Notes: generated from the sequence alone by a model not told the origin. Shown: positions 34,607 to 45,740, counted from the stretch's first letter. The stretch: DNA of 64,000 bases from Devosia sp. FKR38 (GCF_005222805.1 NZ_STGC01000005.1:2437256-2501255), one strand, 5' to 3'. Made by a program: numbers and translations.

Positions 34607-36250
34607 TTGGAATCGAGTGCCGGCGTGGATAGTTTCTCCCAGCTCATCAGTCGTATTGGTTTGCCGCGCCTGGCCGCGATGGCAACCGTTGCCATTCTGA
34701 TGATGGGCTTCTTCGCTTTCCTCATCCTGCGCGCTCAGACCCCTAACCTGGCCCCGCTCTACACCGGTCTGAGCCTGGAAGATTCCTCGGCCATCCTGTC
34801 CGAATTGCAAACGCAGAACGTCCCCTACGAGCTGCGTGGCGATGGCGACACGATTCTGGTCCCCCGCGACCAGATCACCACCCTGCGCATGAGCCTGGCC
34901 GGCTCGGGTCTCCCCCAGCGCGGGCAGGTCGGCTACGAGATCTTCGACCAGCAGTCGACCCTGGGCGCCACCAGCTTCGTCCAGAACATCAACAATGTGC
35001 GGGCGCTGGAAGGCGAACTGGCCCGCACCATCACCTCGCTGAACCGCATCAAGTCCGCCCGGGTGCACCTGGTGCTGCCCGAACGCGCCCTGTTCCAGCG
35101 CGAGCGCAAGGACCCCTCCGCCTCCATCGTGCTCTCGGTGCGGGGCGAACTGTCCACCGGCGAAATCCAGGCCATCCAGCATCTGGTGGCCTCTGCCGTC
35201 GAAGGCCTCAAGCCCTCGCTGGTCTCGATCGTCGACGATCAGGGCAATCTGCTCGCCTCCGGCACCGGCGACGAGCAGGATGCCCTGGTGGGCCAGGGCG
35301 CCGAGCGCACCCTGAGCTTTGAGAACATGCTGCGCACGCGTGTTGAGGACATGCTGGCCAATGTGGTGGGCGCCGGTCGGGCCCGCGTCGAGGTCAGCGC
35401 CGAGGTCGACTTCAACCGCTCCACCACCACCCAGGAAACCTTCGACCCCAATGGCCAGGTCGTCCGCTCCAGCCAGGTGCGCGAGAGCCAGAACGTCTCT
35501 GGCGCCACCAATGGCCAGGTCACCGTCGCCAATGAACTGCCCGGTGCCTCGGGTGCCGGCGGCACCGGCACCACCGATCAGGGCAATTCGACCGAGGAAG
35601 TCACCAATTACGAGATTTCCAAGACCACCCAGACCGCCGTCACCGAAGCCGGCGCTGTCAAGCGCCTCTCGGTCGCCGTGGTTGTCGACGGTGTCTATAC
35701 TGACGATGGCTCGGGCAATCTCACCTATACGCCCCGCACCGCCGATGAAGTCGCCCAGATCCTGACCCTGGTCCGCTCCGCCGTCGGCTATTCGGAGACC
35801 CGTGGCGACACCGTCGAAGTGGTCAACATGCAGTTTGCCGAGCGTCCGGGCCTGGCAACGCCGGGCACCGATGCGGCTGGCGGCCTGTTCGACTTCACCC
35901 GCGACGACATCATGAACGGCGCCGAAATGGCCGTGACCCTGCTCATCGCCCTGGCCCTGGTCTTCTTCGTCATGCGTCCGCTGCTCAAGAAGGTGCTGAC
36001 GCCCGAAACCCAGCCGCTGGCCCTGCCCTCAGCCGCCGAAGTGGGCCACAATGGCATGGTCGGCGCCAATGGCCAGCTGATTGCCGACGAAGCCGAGGCG
36101 CCGCGCGACAAGACGCCCGCCTGGGTCAGCAACGCCAAGTCCATGGGCGAAACCCAGCTCCAGACCCTCAAGACCGTGGGCACCCTCGTCGAAGAAAACC
36201 CCAAGCAGGCCGCGCTCATCGTGCGCGACTGGCTGGGTAGTGCAGCGTAA
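34607..36250 (+). CDS. fliF: Flagellar MS-ring protein FliF
   Basis: FliF forms the membrane/supramembrane ring on which the flagellum is built. The 547-residue protein has a first membrane helix (~residues 23-43), then the ring-building motif region [19 protein letters not shown] and [14 protein letters not shown] Gly/Thr-rich periplasmic loop and a second helix ([18 protein letters not shown]) precede a cytoplasmic tail that would bind FliG. The TTG at 34607 is the start used here; a GTG at 34625 is equally possible. It heads fliF-fliG-fliH-fliN-flbD-flhA. Confidence 0.95.
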   Translation: MESSAGVDSFSQLISRIGLPRLAAMATVAILMMGFFAFLILRAQTPNLAPLYTGLSLEDSSAILSELQTQNVPYELRGDGDTILVPRDQITTLRMSLAGSGLPQRGQVGYEIFDQQSTLGATSFVQNINNVRALEGELARTITSLNRIKSARVHLVLPERALFQRERKDPSASIVLSVRGELSTGEIQAIQHLVASAVEGLKPSLVSIVDDQGNLLASGTGDEQDALVGQGAERTLSFENMLRTRVEDMLANVVGAGRARVEVSAEVDFNRSTTTQETFDPNGQVVRSSQVRESQNVSGATNGQVTVANELPGASGAGGTGTTDQGNSTEEVTNYEISKTTQTAVTEAGAVKRLSVAVVVDGVYTDDGSGNLTYTPRTADEVAQILTLVRSAVGYSETRGDTVEVVNMQFAERPGLATPGTDAAGGLFDFTRDDIMNGAEMAVTLLIALALVFFVMRPLLKKVLTPETQPLALPSAAEVGHNGMVGANGQLIADEAEAPRDKTPAWVSNAKSMGETQLQTLKTVGTLVEENPKQAALIVRDWLGSAA

Positions 36251-36255
36251 CCGCC

Positions 36256-37329
36256 ATGGCAGTCGTCCCCCAGTCAACCGAACTTGGCGAAGCCGCCCCC
36301 AACCAGCTGGTGGTCAGCAACACCACCCAGCAGCGCGTGCTCAAGGGCGACGAAAAGGCCGCCGCCCTGCTGCTCGCCCTGGGTCCGGATTATGGCAAGC
36401 CCATTTTTGATGAACTCGACGAACTCGAGGTCAAGCAGCTCAGCCGCGCCATGGTGCGCCTGGGCCCGATCACCCAGGACATGCTCGACGAGTTGATGAT
36501 CGAATTCGTCACCACCATCTCATCCAACGGCTCGCTGGCCGGCAATACCGATTCCACCGAGCGCCTGCTACTCAGCTTCCTCAGCCAGGACAAAGTCGAT
36601 TCCATCATGGAAGAGATCCGTGGTCCGGCCGGCCGCAACATGTGGGAGAAGCTCTCCAACGTGCAGGCCGACGTGCTGGCCGCCTATCTCAAGAACGAAT
36701 ATCCCCAGACCATTGCTGTGGTCCTCTCCAAGATCGCCACCGACCACGCCTCCAAGGTCCTGGCAGTCCTCCCTGAGGAACTGGCCATGGAAGTGGTCAC
36801 CCGCATGCTCGGCCTTGATCCCGTGCAGAAGGAAATTCTCGAAAAGATCGAGAACACCCTGCGCACCGAATTCATGTCCACGCTCAACCACTCCAAGCGC
36901 CGCGACAGCCACGAGCAGATGGCCGAAATCTTCAACTCCTTCGATCGCCAGACCGAAGCGCGCTTCATCACCACGCTCGAAGAGAACAGCCGCGATGACG
37001 CCGAGCGCATCAAGGCCCTCATGTTCACCTTCGAGGATCTGGCAAAGCTCGAAACCTCCGCCATCCAGACCCTGCTCTCGCGCATGGACAAGAAAGAACT
37101 GGCCATGGCGCTCAAGGGCGCCAACGAGACCATCAAGGAAACTTTCTTCAACAACATGGCCACCCGCACCGCCAAGCTGCTCAAGGACGACATGGAGGCC
37201 ATGGGCCCCGTGCGTCTCAAGGATGTCGACGAAGCCCAGGGCCGCATGGTCTCCACCGCCAAGGATCTGGCGGCCAAGGGCGAGATCGTCATCCTCAAGA
37301 CCAAAGCCGACGACCAGATGGTGGCATAA
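36256..37329 (+). CDS. fliG: Flagellar motor switch protein FliG
   Basis: FliG is the rotor protein that couples FliF to torque generation. The 357-residue protein has the N-terminal FliF-binding domain, then the middle domain with [13 protein letters not shown] and [18 protein letters not shown] (EHPQ-like motif). The C-terminal domain carries charged residues that face the stator ([38 protein letters not shown]). It follows fliF after 5 bp and its stop is directly followed by the GTG of fliH. Confidence 0.96.
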   Translation: MAVVPQSTELGEAAPNQLVVSNTTQQRVLKGDEKAAALLLALGPDYGKPIFDELDELEVKQLSRAMVRLGPITQDMLDELMIEFVTTISSNGSLAGNTDSTERLLLSFLSQDKVDSIMEEIRGPAGRNMWEKLSNVQADVLAAYLKNEYPQTIAVVLSKIATDHASKVLAVLPEELAMEVVTRMLGLDPVQKEILEKIENTLRTEFMSTLNHSKRRDSHEQMAEIFNSFDRQTEARFITTLEENSRDDAERIKALMFTFEDLAKLETSAIQTLLSRMDKKELAMALKGANETIKETFFNNMATRTAKLLKDDMEAMGPVRLKDVDEAQGRMVSTAKDLAAKGEIVILKTKADDQMVA

Positions 37330-37980
37330 GTGGCTCAACCCGCACGTTTCACCTTCGATCTGGACATGGGCAAGCGCAGCGCCGCCGCGCCCGTCAAGGC
37401 CACTGTGCCCGAGGACCTGGTGGCCCAGCTGGTGGCCCAGGCCCGCGAGGAGGCCTATGCCGAAGGCATGGCTGCCGGTGAACGCAACTCCACCGCCATG
37501 GCCGCCCAGACCCTGGCCTCGGCTGCCGCCGCACTGGCAACGCATACCGCCGAAATGGCCGCTGCGCTCGACGACGCCACCAACGAAGCGCGGCGCGAGG
37601 CCATCGAACTGGCCGCCACCGTCGGCCGCAAGCTGGCGCTGCACCTGCTCGCCCGCTACCCCACGCTCGAACTCGATGCCCTGATCGCCGAATGCATGCA
37701 GAGCCTCAACGGCGTGCCGCATCTGGTGATCCGCTGCCATCCCTCCATTGCCGACGGCATTCGCGACGTCGCCACCGCCCATATGCAGACCTCGGGCTTC
37801 TCGGGCCGTCTGGTTGTCATGGGTGATCCCGACCAGCGCGTCGGCGACGGCAAGCTCGAATGGGTCGATGGTGGCCTGGTGCGCGACATCGGCGCCGTTT
37901 CCAAAGACATCGACCGCAAGATTTCTGCCTATCTGGCCGCCAAGGCCGGATCGGGCAAAGCACAGGAGAGCAGCCCGTGA
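37330..37980 (+). CDS. fliH: Flagellar assembly protein FliH (FlbE-like)
   Basis: FliH is a regulator of the export ATPase FliI that tethers it to the switch ring. The 216-residue protein is weakly conserved, as usual. It has an Ala/Glu-rich coiled-coil middle (EAYAEGMAAGERNSTAMAAQ) and a C-terminal FliH-like part, VGDGKLEWVDGGLVRDI. The assignment rests largely on position between fliG and fliN, where Caulobacter carries flbE/fliH. The GTG start directly follows the fliG TAA and the end overlaps fliN by GTGA. Confidence 0.85.
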   Translation: MAQPARFTFDLDMGKRSAAAPVKATVPEDLVAQLVAQAREEAYAEGMAAGERNSTAMAAQTLASAAAALATHTAEMAAALDDATNEARREAIELAATVGRKLALHLLARYPTLELDALIAECMQSLNGVPHLVIRCHPSIADGIRDVATAHMQTSGFSGRLVVMGDPDQRVGDGKLEWVDGGLVRDIGAVSKDIDRKISAYLAAKAGSGKAQESSP

Positions 37981-38321
37981 GCGCTTCCGACAACGAACCC
38001 GGTACCGACGAGGGCCTCAGCTTTGAGGAAATGCTGGCAACCGTAAAGGACGACGCGCCCGAGCCGCATGTCGAGCGCACTGCCGCCGACCTCGAGGCCG
38101 TCTTTGACGTGCCCGTCCGCATTTCCGTGGTGCTGGGCCGCACCAAGATGCCGGTCTCCGAACTGCTCAAGCTCGATACCGGCACGGTCATCGAACTCGA
38201 CCGTCAGGTCGGCGAGGCCGTCGAGATCTTCATCAACGAGCGCCTGGTCGCCCGCGGTGAAATCGTGCTGGTCGAATCCAAGCTCGGCGTCACCATGACC
38301 GAAATCATCAAACCGCAGTAA
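37977..38321 (+). CDS. fliN: Flagellar motor switch protein FliN
   Basis: FliN forms the lower C-ring and helps bind export and switching factors. The 114-residue protein is short, with an acidic N-terminal ~35 residues and the SpoA-type domain [20 protein letters not shown], ending with VDD-like positions [17 protein letters not shown]. The GTG at 37977 overlaps the fliH stop (GTGA), indicating coupling. An upstream in-frame start would place the N-terminus inside fliH and has no family likeness. Confidence 0.94.
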   Translation: MSASDNEPGTDEGLSFEEMLATVKDDAPEPHVERTAADLEAVFDVPVRISVVLGRTKMPVSELLKLDTGTVIELDRQVGEAVEIFINERLVARGEIVLVESKLGVTMTEIIKPQ

Positions 38322-38332
38322 AGGAGCTCAAG

Positions 38333-39700
<1,368 letters not shown>

Positions 39701-39707
39701 GACCTAG

Positions 39708-41849
39708 ATGACCGACCTGCCCAGCGGCCGCGCCCATAGCCCCTTCAAGCTGCCCACCCCCGGTTCGGTGGTGGACATGCTGCGCTCGGGCGATATCGCC
39801 CTGGCGGCCGGCGTCATGGGCCTCATCGTCATCCTCATCGTCCCCATGCCGGCCCTGCTGCTCGATGGCCTGCTGGCGGTGTCGATCGTCTTCTCGGTGA
39901 TGATCCTGATGACGGCGCTGTTCATTCAGAAGCCGCTGGAATTCTCGTCGTTCCCCACGGTCCTGCTGATCGCCACCATGCTGCGGCTGGGTCTGAATCT
40001 GGCCACCACTCGCCTGATCCTGGGCGAGGGCCACACCGGCACCCAGGCCGCCGGCCACGTCATCGAGGCCTTCGGCCACTTCGTGATGCGCGGCAACTTC
40101 GTCATCGGCGTGGTGGTCTTTGCCATTCTGGTGATCGTCAACTTCATCGTCATCACCAAGGGTTCTGGCCGTATCGCCGAAGTGGCCGCCCGCTTCAACC
40201 TCGATGCCATGCCCGGCAAGCAGATGGCCATCGATGCCGATCTCAGCGCCGGGCTGATCGACGAGGATACTGCCAAAAAGCGCCGCGCCGAGCTGGAAGG
40301 CGAAAGCGCCTTTTTCGGTAACATGGATGGTGCCTCCAAATTCGTGCGTGGCGACGCCATCGCCGGCCTGATCATCACCTTTATCAACGTCATCGCCGGC
40401 ATCTTCATCGGCATGATGCAGGAAGGCCTCTCCATCCAGGAGGCCGGCAATGTCTATACCCTGCTCACCATCGGCGACGGCCTGGTCTCCCAGATCCCGG
40501 CGCTGATCGTCTCGACTGCCGCCGGTATCCTCGTCTCCAAGTCCGGCGTCACCGGCTCCGCCGACAAGGCCTTGTCCGCCCAGTTCACCGGCTATCCGCG
40601 CGCCCTGGGCATGTCCTCGGCGGTCATGGGCCTGCTGGCCTTCCTGCCCGGCATGCCCATCATCCCCTTCCTCGCCATTTCGGGCCTGGTCGGCTATGTC
40701 GGCTGGCGCTCGGCCCGCACCAAGGACGAGAACCGCCAGGATGCGGCGGCGGGTGCCCTGGCAAAGGCATCGGCCTTGCCCGGCGGCGGCAAGCAGCCGG
40801 CCCCGGAAGAGCAGCCCATCACCGACAGCCTGCGCATCGACGAACTCAAGCTTGAGCTCGGCTATGGCCTGCTCAGCCTCGTCAAGGAAGATGAAAACGG
40901 CTCCGATCGGCTCACCGAGCAGATCAAGGCGCTGCGCCGCCAGCTGGCCACCGAGTTGGGCTTTGTCATGCCGCCCGTGCGCATTCTCGACAACATGCAG
41001 CTCGAGCCCAATGCCTATAAGGTTCGCATCAAGGAAGTCGAAGCCGGCGCCGGCGAGATCTATGCCAACCAGCTCATGGTCATGGACCCCTATGGCAACA
41101 AGATCGACCTGCCGGGCCACCACACCACCGAGCCGACCTTTGGCCTGCCCGCCACCTGGATCGAGCCCGCCCTGCGCGACGAGGCCGAACTGCGGGGCCT
41201 CTCGATCATCGATCCCTCGACGGTGATTTCCACGCACCTCACTGAAGTGCTCAAGGCCAATGTCTCGGACCTGCTGAGCTACGCCAATGTGCAGTCGCTG
41301 CTGTCCGGCCTGCCCAAGGAACAACAGAAGCTGGTGGAAGACATCGTCCCCGGCATGATCTCGGTCTCGGGCGTGCAGCGCGTGCTGCAGACCCTGCTCA
41401 ACGAACGCATCTCCATCCGCGATCTCTCGACCATTCTCGAGGGCATTGCCGAAGTCGCCGGCCCCGGCCGCTCGGTACAGATCATCGCCGAGCATGTGCG
41501 CAGCCGCCTGGCCCGCCAGCTCTGCGCCGCCAATCTGGGCCCCGATGGCAATCTGCCGCTGCTGACCCTGGGCCCGCAGTGGGAGCGCGACTTTGCCGAA
41601 GCCATGGTCGGCGATGGCGACAATCGCCACCTTGCCATGGCCCCCTCGCGCCTGCAGCAGTTCATCGGCGCCATCCAGTCGGCCTATGAGCGCGCCGCCC
41701 AGATGGGCGAATTGCCCGTGCTCATCACCTCGCCGAGCATCCGCCCGCATGTCCGCGCCATCATCGAGCGTTTCCGCCCCCAGACGGTGGTGATGAGCCA
41801 GAACGAGGTGCATCCCCGCATCCGCCTCAAGACCGTGGGCAGCGTCTAG
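39708..41849 (+). CDS. flhA: Flagellar biosynthesis protein FlhA
   Basis: FlhA is the largest membrane component of the flagellar type III export gate. The 713-residue protein has about eight N-terminal membrane helices. The conserved FHIPEP-region cytoplasmic loop includes GSGRIAEVAARFNLDAMPGK and AIDADLSAGLIDEDTAKKRR. The large cytoplasmic C-domain includes VAGPGRSVQIIAEHVRSRLA and ends IRLKTVGSV. Length and layout match the family. It ends the flagellar gene run; the following gene starts 2 bp after its stop and may be co-transcribed. Confidence 0.96.
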   Translation: MTDLPSGRAHSPFKLPTPGSVVDMLRSGDIALAAGVMGLIVILIVPMPALLLDGLLAVSIVFSVMILMTALFIQKPLEFSSFPTVLLIATMLRLGLNLATTRLILGEGHTGTQAAGHVIEAFGHFVMRGNFVIGVVVFAILVIVNFIVITKGSGRIAEVAARFNLDAMPGKQMAIDADLSAGLIDEDTAKKRRAELEGESAFFGNMDGASKFVRGDAIAGLIITFINVIAGIFIGMMQEGLSIQEAGNVYTLLTIGDGLVSQIPALIVSTAAGILVSKSGVTGSADKALSAQFTGYPRALGMSSAVMGLLAFLPGMPIIPFLAISGLVGYVGWRSARTKDENRQDAAAGALAKASALPGGGKQPAPEEQPITDSLRIDELKLELGYGLLSLVKEDENGSDRLTEQIKALRRQLATELGFVMPPVRILDNMQLEPNAYKVRIKEVEAGAGEIYANQLMVMDPYGNKIDLPGHHTTEPTFGLPATWIEPALRDEAELRGLSIIDPSTVISTHLTEVLKANVSDLLSYANVQSLLSGLPKEQQKLVEDIVPGMISVSGVQRVLQTLLNERISIRDLSTILEGIAEVAGPGRSVQIIAEHVRSRLARQLCAANLGPDGNLPLLTLGPQWERDFAEAMVGDGDNRHLAMAPSRLQQFIGAIQSAYERAAQMGELPVLITSPSIRPHVRAIIERFRPQTVVMSQNEVHPRIRLKTVGSV

Positions 41850-41851
41850 CC

Positions 41852-43078
41852 ATGGGCAGGACCCGGCTGGAGGGCTATCTTGAGGTGCCACCAGACCGGA
41901 TGGCCGCCGTCGCCGCGGCGCTGCCCGAGCATATCGCGCTGACCCAGGCCGAACCGGGGTGTCTGCATTTCTCCGTCGTCCCGAGCCCGGACGAGTCCAC
42001 GCATCTGCTGGTCTCCGAGCTCTTTGTTGACCAGGCGGCCTTTGAGCAGCACCAGGCCCGCGCCGCGGCCTCGCCTTGGGCTGAAGTCACCAGGGGCCTT
42101 GCGCGCCACTATACCGTCACCGACGAGGACTTAGCCGAAGCCGGTCCGCGCTTTGCCATCCCCGACGTGGTGCGCCGCCGCGCCATCGCCGAGGGTGAGC
42201 CCGGCCTGGCCTGGCTGGCCAACCTTGAAGAGACCCTGGCTAGCCTGGAGCAGGATTGGGGCATCACCATCGGCCCCGCCCTGCCCGGCGGCACCGCCGC
42301 CTTTGTCGCCCAAGCCAGCACTGACACCGGCGAGATCAGCATCATCAAACTCGCCACACCCGGCAGCGCGGCCGGGCGACACGAGGCCGCCGTGCTGGCC
42401 GAGGCCGATGGTCATGGCTATGCCCGCCTGCTGCGCCACGATCCTGCGCGCGGCGCCATGCTGCTCGAACGTCTGGGCGACCGGCTGGACACCTTTGGGC
42501 TGCCCTATGAGCGCCAGATCGACGTGCTCTGCGCCACGCTGCTCAAGGCCTGGCGGCCCGTGCCGGCCGATTTCCCCGGCATCACCGGCGCCCAAAAGGC
42601 CAATGACCTTGCCCATGCGATCGTGCGCCTGTGGGAGACCACTGGCCAACCCTGCGCCCAGGCCGTCATCGACACCGCCCTGATGTATTGCCGCGAACGC
42701 GCCATCACCTGGCGCCCGCAGAACGCCATCCTCGCCCATGGCGATCCGCACCCGGCCAATATCCTGGCCGTGCCCGAAACCAATCCCACCCAGTTCAAAT
42801 TCATCGATCCCGATGGCCTCGCCATCGAGCCGGCCTATGATCTGGGCGTTGTGCTGCGCGCCTGGCATGACGGCATTGCCGGCCGCCACGCCCACGATAT
42901 CGCCCGCGCCCATGCCCGCTATCTCACCACCCGCACCCAGGTGCCCACCGAGGCGATCTGGCAATGGGGCTATATCGAGCGCGTCTCGACGGGCCTGCAT
43001 CTGCTCGAAATCGGCGAGAGCGAAGCCGGCCAGACCTATCTCCAGGTCGCCGACGCCATCGCCAGCACGGCCGGTTAG
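41852..43078 (+). CDS. ABM-domain/aminoglycoside 6-phosphotransferase-like fusion protein
   Basis: A 408-residue fusion. Residues 1-90 resemble an antibiotic biosynthesis monooxygenase (YgiN-like) domain: RLEGYLEVPPDRMAAVAAAL, EPGCLHFSV and SELFVDQAAFEQHQ. Residues ~105-408 resemble APH(6)/streptomycin 6-kinase (PF04655-type) with the catalytic loop AHGDPHPANIL and metal-binding FIDPDGLAIEPAYDL. The reading frame is uninterrupted. It starts 2 bp after flhA and its stop overlaps the convergent LysE gene by 4 bp. Phosphorylation of an aminoglycoside is one possibility, but chromosomal APH(6)-like proteins often act on other hydroxylated small molecules. Function is not established. Confidence 0.75.
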   Translation: MGRTRLEGYLEVPPDRMAAVAAALPEHIALTQAEPGCLHFSVVPSPDESTHLLVSELFVDQAAFEQHQARAAASPWAEVTRGLARHYTVTDEDLAEAGPRFAIPDVVRRRAIAEGEPGLAWLANLEETLASLEQDWGITIGPALPGGTAAFVAQASTDTGEISIIKLATPGSAAGRHEAAVLAEADGHGYARLLRHDPARGAMLLERLGDRLDTFGLPYERQIDVLCATLLKAWRPVPADFPGITGAQKANDLAHAIVRLWETTGQPCAQAVIDTALMYCRERAITWRPQNAILAHGDPHPANILAVPETNPTQFKFIDPDGLAIEPAYDLGVVLRAWHDGIAGRHAHDIARAHARYLTTRTQVPTEAIWQWGYIERVSTGLHLLEIGESEAGQTYLQVADAIASTAG

Positions 43079-43686
43079 CGCTCCATCAGCGCCAGCCGCG
43101 CGCTCAGCAGCACAAAGGCCCCGGCAAAGCTGCGCCGTAGCCACACCATCACCGACGGCCGCGAAATCACCTGGCTGCGCATGGCCGCGGCAAACAGGCC
43201 GTAGCCGGCAAACACCACAAAGCTCACCAGCATGAACACCGCGCTGAGTTCGAGCATCTGCGCCAGCGCATTGGGCGCAGCGGCCGGCACGAACTGCGGC
43301 AGGAAGGCGAAAAAGAAGATCGAGAGCTTGGGGTTGAGAATGTTGATCAGGATCGCCTCAACGATCACCTTGCCCACCGATTTCTCGGCCACATCGGCCT
43401 CGACGCTGAGCGATCCGGTCTGCCGCAAGGTCGCCCAGGCCATATAGAGCAGATAGGCTACGCCGAGATATTTGATGATCTCGAAGGCCAGCGCGCTGGT
43501 GTGCAGAATGGCGGCCAGCCCGGTGATCGCCGCCAGCATATGCGGCACAATCCCCAGCGTGCAGCCGAACGCCGCCCAGACGCTGGCCTTGCCACCGCGC
43601 GCCAGCCCCGCAGCAATGGTGTAGAGCGCCCCCGTCCCCGGCGAGACCACCACCACCAGCGTCGTGATCAGAAATTCAATACTCAA
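43075..43686 (-). CDS. LysE/RhtB family amino-acid exporter
   Basis: A 203-residue inner-membrane exporter with about six hydrophobic helices. Family marks are VVVSPGTGALYTIAAGLARGG at the N-terminus (the SPGPN-like motif), YLGVAYLLYMAW and NILNPKLSIFFFAFLPQF. The likely substrates are amino acids or homoserine lactones, but the exact one is unknown. Its end overlaps the upstream convergent fusion gene by 4 bp. Its start overlaps the DUF1801 gene stop (43683-43686), so the two minus-strand genes are coupled. Confidence 0.9.
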   Translation of the reverse strand: MSIEFLITTLVVVVSPGTGALYTIAAGLARGGKASVWAAFGCTLGIVPHMLAAITGLAAILHTSALAFEIIKYLGVAYLLYMAWATLRQTGSLSVEADVAEKSVGKVIVEAILINILNPKLSIFFFAFLPQFVPAAAPNALAQMLELSAVFMLVSFVVFAGYGLFAAAMRSQVISRPSVMVWLRRSFAGAFVLLSARLALMER

Positions 43687-44042
43687 GCCTGTCGCTCCAG
43701 TTCAGTCCACCGCGCCGCAACGATCGCAGCAACAACATCCATAGCCATTGGCTTGGCATAGTCCAGACGCACCGTGTCCTTCTTGTCGCGATAGGGCCCC
43801 ACCAGCGCCTCGAAAGCCCCATCCCCGACATAGACCGGATAGAGCCCGATGTGGTTCTTCCAGGCCGCCGCATAGATCACATGGCCCTTGGGTACATGCC
43901 AGCCCGGCATGCCATATTTGATCGATTCCACCGCGCCCGGCGCACCCTGGCGGATCACGTCGCACACCGCCGCAAACACCACCTGCACCCCATCGGGCAG
44001 GGCCGCGATATAATCCGCAACGGTCTTGGGCGCTGTGCTCAT
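43683..44042 (-). CDS. DUF1801 domain-containing protein
   Basis: A 119-residue protein matching DUF1801 (YdhG-like, related to the iron chaperone frataxin fold). It begins VADYIAALPDGVQVVFAAV and carries IKYGMPGWHVPKGHVIYAAAW and the C-terminal hydrophobic strand region. It is cytoplasmic and of unknown function. It overlaps lysE-like by ATGA, so it is likely co-translated. About 100 bp separates it from the divergent metallopeptidase gene. Confidence 0.88.
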   Translation of the reverse strand: MSTAPKTVADYIAALPDGVQVVFAAVCDVIRQGAPGAVESIKYGMPGWHVPKGHVIYAAAWKNHIGLYPVYVGDGAFEALVGPYRDKKDTVRLDYAKPMAMDVVAAIVAARWTELERQA

Positions 44043-44144
44043 GGCGCCAGTATTTCATGCACAGAATTGAGCAGCGCTCCAGCCGCAAAACCCTCATACT
44101 TGCCAGATACACCGGTGTCAGCGCGCTCAGCACCAAAGGCCATC

Positions 44145-45236
44145 ATGAAGCTCTTCAGCTGCGATCACTGTGGCAATACCGTCTATTTCGAGAATGCTGT
44201 CTGCGAGCGCTGTGGCCATGGCCTGGGCTATCGCTCCGATCGCAACGCCCTGATTTCGCTGGTCAAGACCAATGGCCTGCTCTCCTCGCCGGCCTTTCCC
44301 AATGACAGCTATGTCTTTTGCCAGAACGCCCGCTATGGCGCCTGCAACTGGCTGGTGCCCGCCACGCCCGGCGGCGATATCTATTGCGCCGCCTGCCGCC
44401 ACAACGAGACCATCCCGGCCATTGACAATCCGCTCAACCTGACGCGCTGGCAGGTCATCGAGCGTGCCAAAAAGCGCCTGTTCTATTCCCTGCTGCGCCT
44501 CAACCTGCCGCTGGAAACCCGCAACCAGAACCGCGCCCATGGCCTCTCCTTCCGCTTCCTCTCCGACACCGATGCCGCCCCCGGCAGCGCCCCGGTGATG
44601 ACCGGCCACGAAAGCGGCATCATCACCATCGCCCTGGCCGAGGCCGACGATGCCGAGCGCGAAGCCCGTCGCGCCAGCATGGGCGAGCCCTATCGGACCC
44701 TATTGGGTCATTTCCGCCACGAGATCGGCCATCACTATTGGGATCTGCTGGTCGCCAATACGCCCCAGCTTGCCGCCTTCCGGGCCCTGTTCGGCGACGA
44801 GAGCGTCAACTATGCCGCGTCATTGCAGGCCTATTACGCCAATGGCGCGCCCGCCGGCTGGCCGCAGACCAATATCAGCGCCTATGCCACCGCCCATCCC
44901 TGGGAGGATTTTGCCGAAACCTTCGCGCATTACCTGCACATCACCGACACGGTGGAAATGGCCGCCGCCTTCGGCATTCGGGCCCGTCCCAGCACGCAGG
45001 ATGAAAGCCTGGCCGCCCGCATTGATTTCGACCCCTATGCCGCCGCCGATGCCAGGACCATCGTCGACAATTGGGTGCCCCTGGCCTCCATGCTCAACAA
45101 TCTCAACCGCGCCATGGGCCACCCCGACGCCTATCCGTTCATCCTGACGCCCCAGGTGATCGACAAGCTCAGCTTCATCCACGATCTGGTGCATGGCCAA
45201 AACGCAGGGCAGGCAATGGCAGGGACCGCCCCCTAG
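44145..45236 (+). CDS. Putative zinc-binding metallopeptidase (Peptidase_Mx type)
   Basis: A 363-residue cytoplasmic protein. The N-terminus carries a four-cysteine zinc ribbon (CDHCG at ~5-9 and CERCG at ~20-24) followed by a second Cys pair region (YGACNW, YCAACR). The middle has a HExxH motif in RHEIGHHYWDLL, followed by a Glu/Asp-rich HPWEDFAETFAHYLH, consistent with a zincin active site. The ATG at 44145 precedes the zinc ribbon directly. The family is widespread in Hyphomicrobiales but its substrate is not known. It is followed 33 bp later by the GNAT gene. Confidence 0.88.
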   Translation: MKLFSCDHCGNTVYFENAVCERCGHGLGYRSDRNALISLVKTNGLLSSPAFPNDSYVFCQNARYGACNWLVPATPGGDIYCAACRHNETIPAIDNPLNLTRWQVIERAKKRLFYSLLRLNLPLETRNQNRAHGLSFRFLSDTDAAPGSAPVMTGHESGIITIALAEADDAEREARRASMGEPYRTLLGHFRHEIGHHYWDLLVANTPQLAAFRALFGDESVNYAASLQAYYANGAPAGWPQTNISAYATAHPWEDFAETFAHYLHITDTVEMAAAFGIRARPSTQDESLAARIDFDPYAAADARTIVDNWVPLASMLNNLNRAMGHPDAYPFILTPQVIDKLSFIHDLVHGQNAGQAMAGTAP

Positions 45237-45269
45237 GCAGGTGGGGAGCCGCTCGCTATCCTTGCCGCC

Positions 45270-45725
45270 ATGCACGCCACCATCCTCGTCGTCCCGCCCT
45301 TTTCCACCCTCTGCAACGCCGCCTTCGCGCTCCGGCGTGAAGTCTTTGTCTGGGAGCAGAATGTCCCCGAGGAAGAGGAGCATGACGCTGACGACCTCAC
45401 CGCCACCCACTTCGTGGCCGTGCTCGAGGGCGAGGTGGTCGGAACGCTCCGCCTCATCGACTATCCCGAACACGTCAAGATCGGCCGAGTCGCCGTGCGC
45501 CAGGCCTTCCGTGGCCGCGGCATTGCCCAGGCGATGATCGCAGCGGCCATGGACCACGCCCGCGCCAGGGGGCGCGACCGCTTCTACCTCACCGCCCAGT
45601 CCGACAAGCTTGGCTTCTATCAGCGCCTGGGCTTTGCCGCCTTCGGCCCCGAGTTCCAGGATGGCGGCATGCCCCATCGCGCCATGCGCAATTATGATCG
45701 CGATAGCGCCCGCCTCATCGACTGA
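45270..45725 (+). CDS. GNAT family N-acetyltransferase
   Basis: A 151-residue acetyltransferase. The acetyl-CoA-binding motif is KIGRVAVRQAFRGRGIAQAM (Arg/Gln-x-x-Gly-x-Gly/Ala) and a C-terminal LGFYQRLGFAAFGPEFQ follows. The start FALRREVFVWEQNVPEEEE resembles the ElaA-type group. The substrate is unknown. It probably forms a unit with the metallopeptidase gene and ends before a terminator shared with rpoH. Confidence 0.88.
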   Translation: MHATILVVPPFSTLCNAAFALRREVFVWEQNVPEEEEHDADDLTATHFVAVLEGEVVGTLRLIDYPEHVKIGRVAVRQAFRGRGIAQAMIAAAMDHARARGRDRFYLTAQSDKLGFYQRLGFAAFGPEFQDGGMPHRAMRNYDRDSARLID

Positions 45726-45740
45726 TCTGCGGACACAAAA

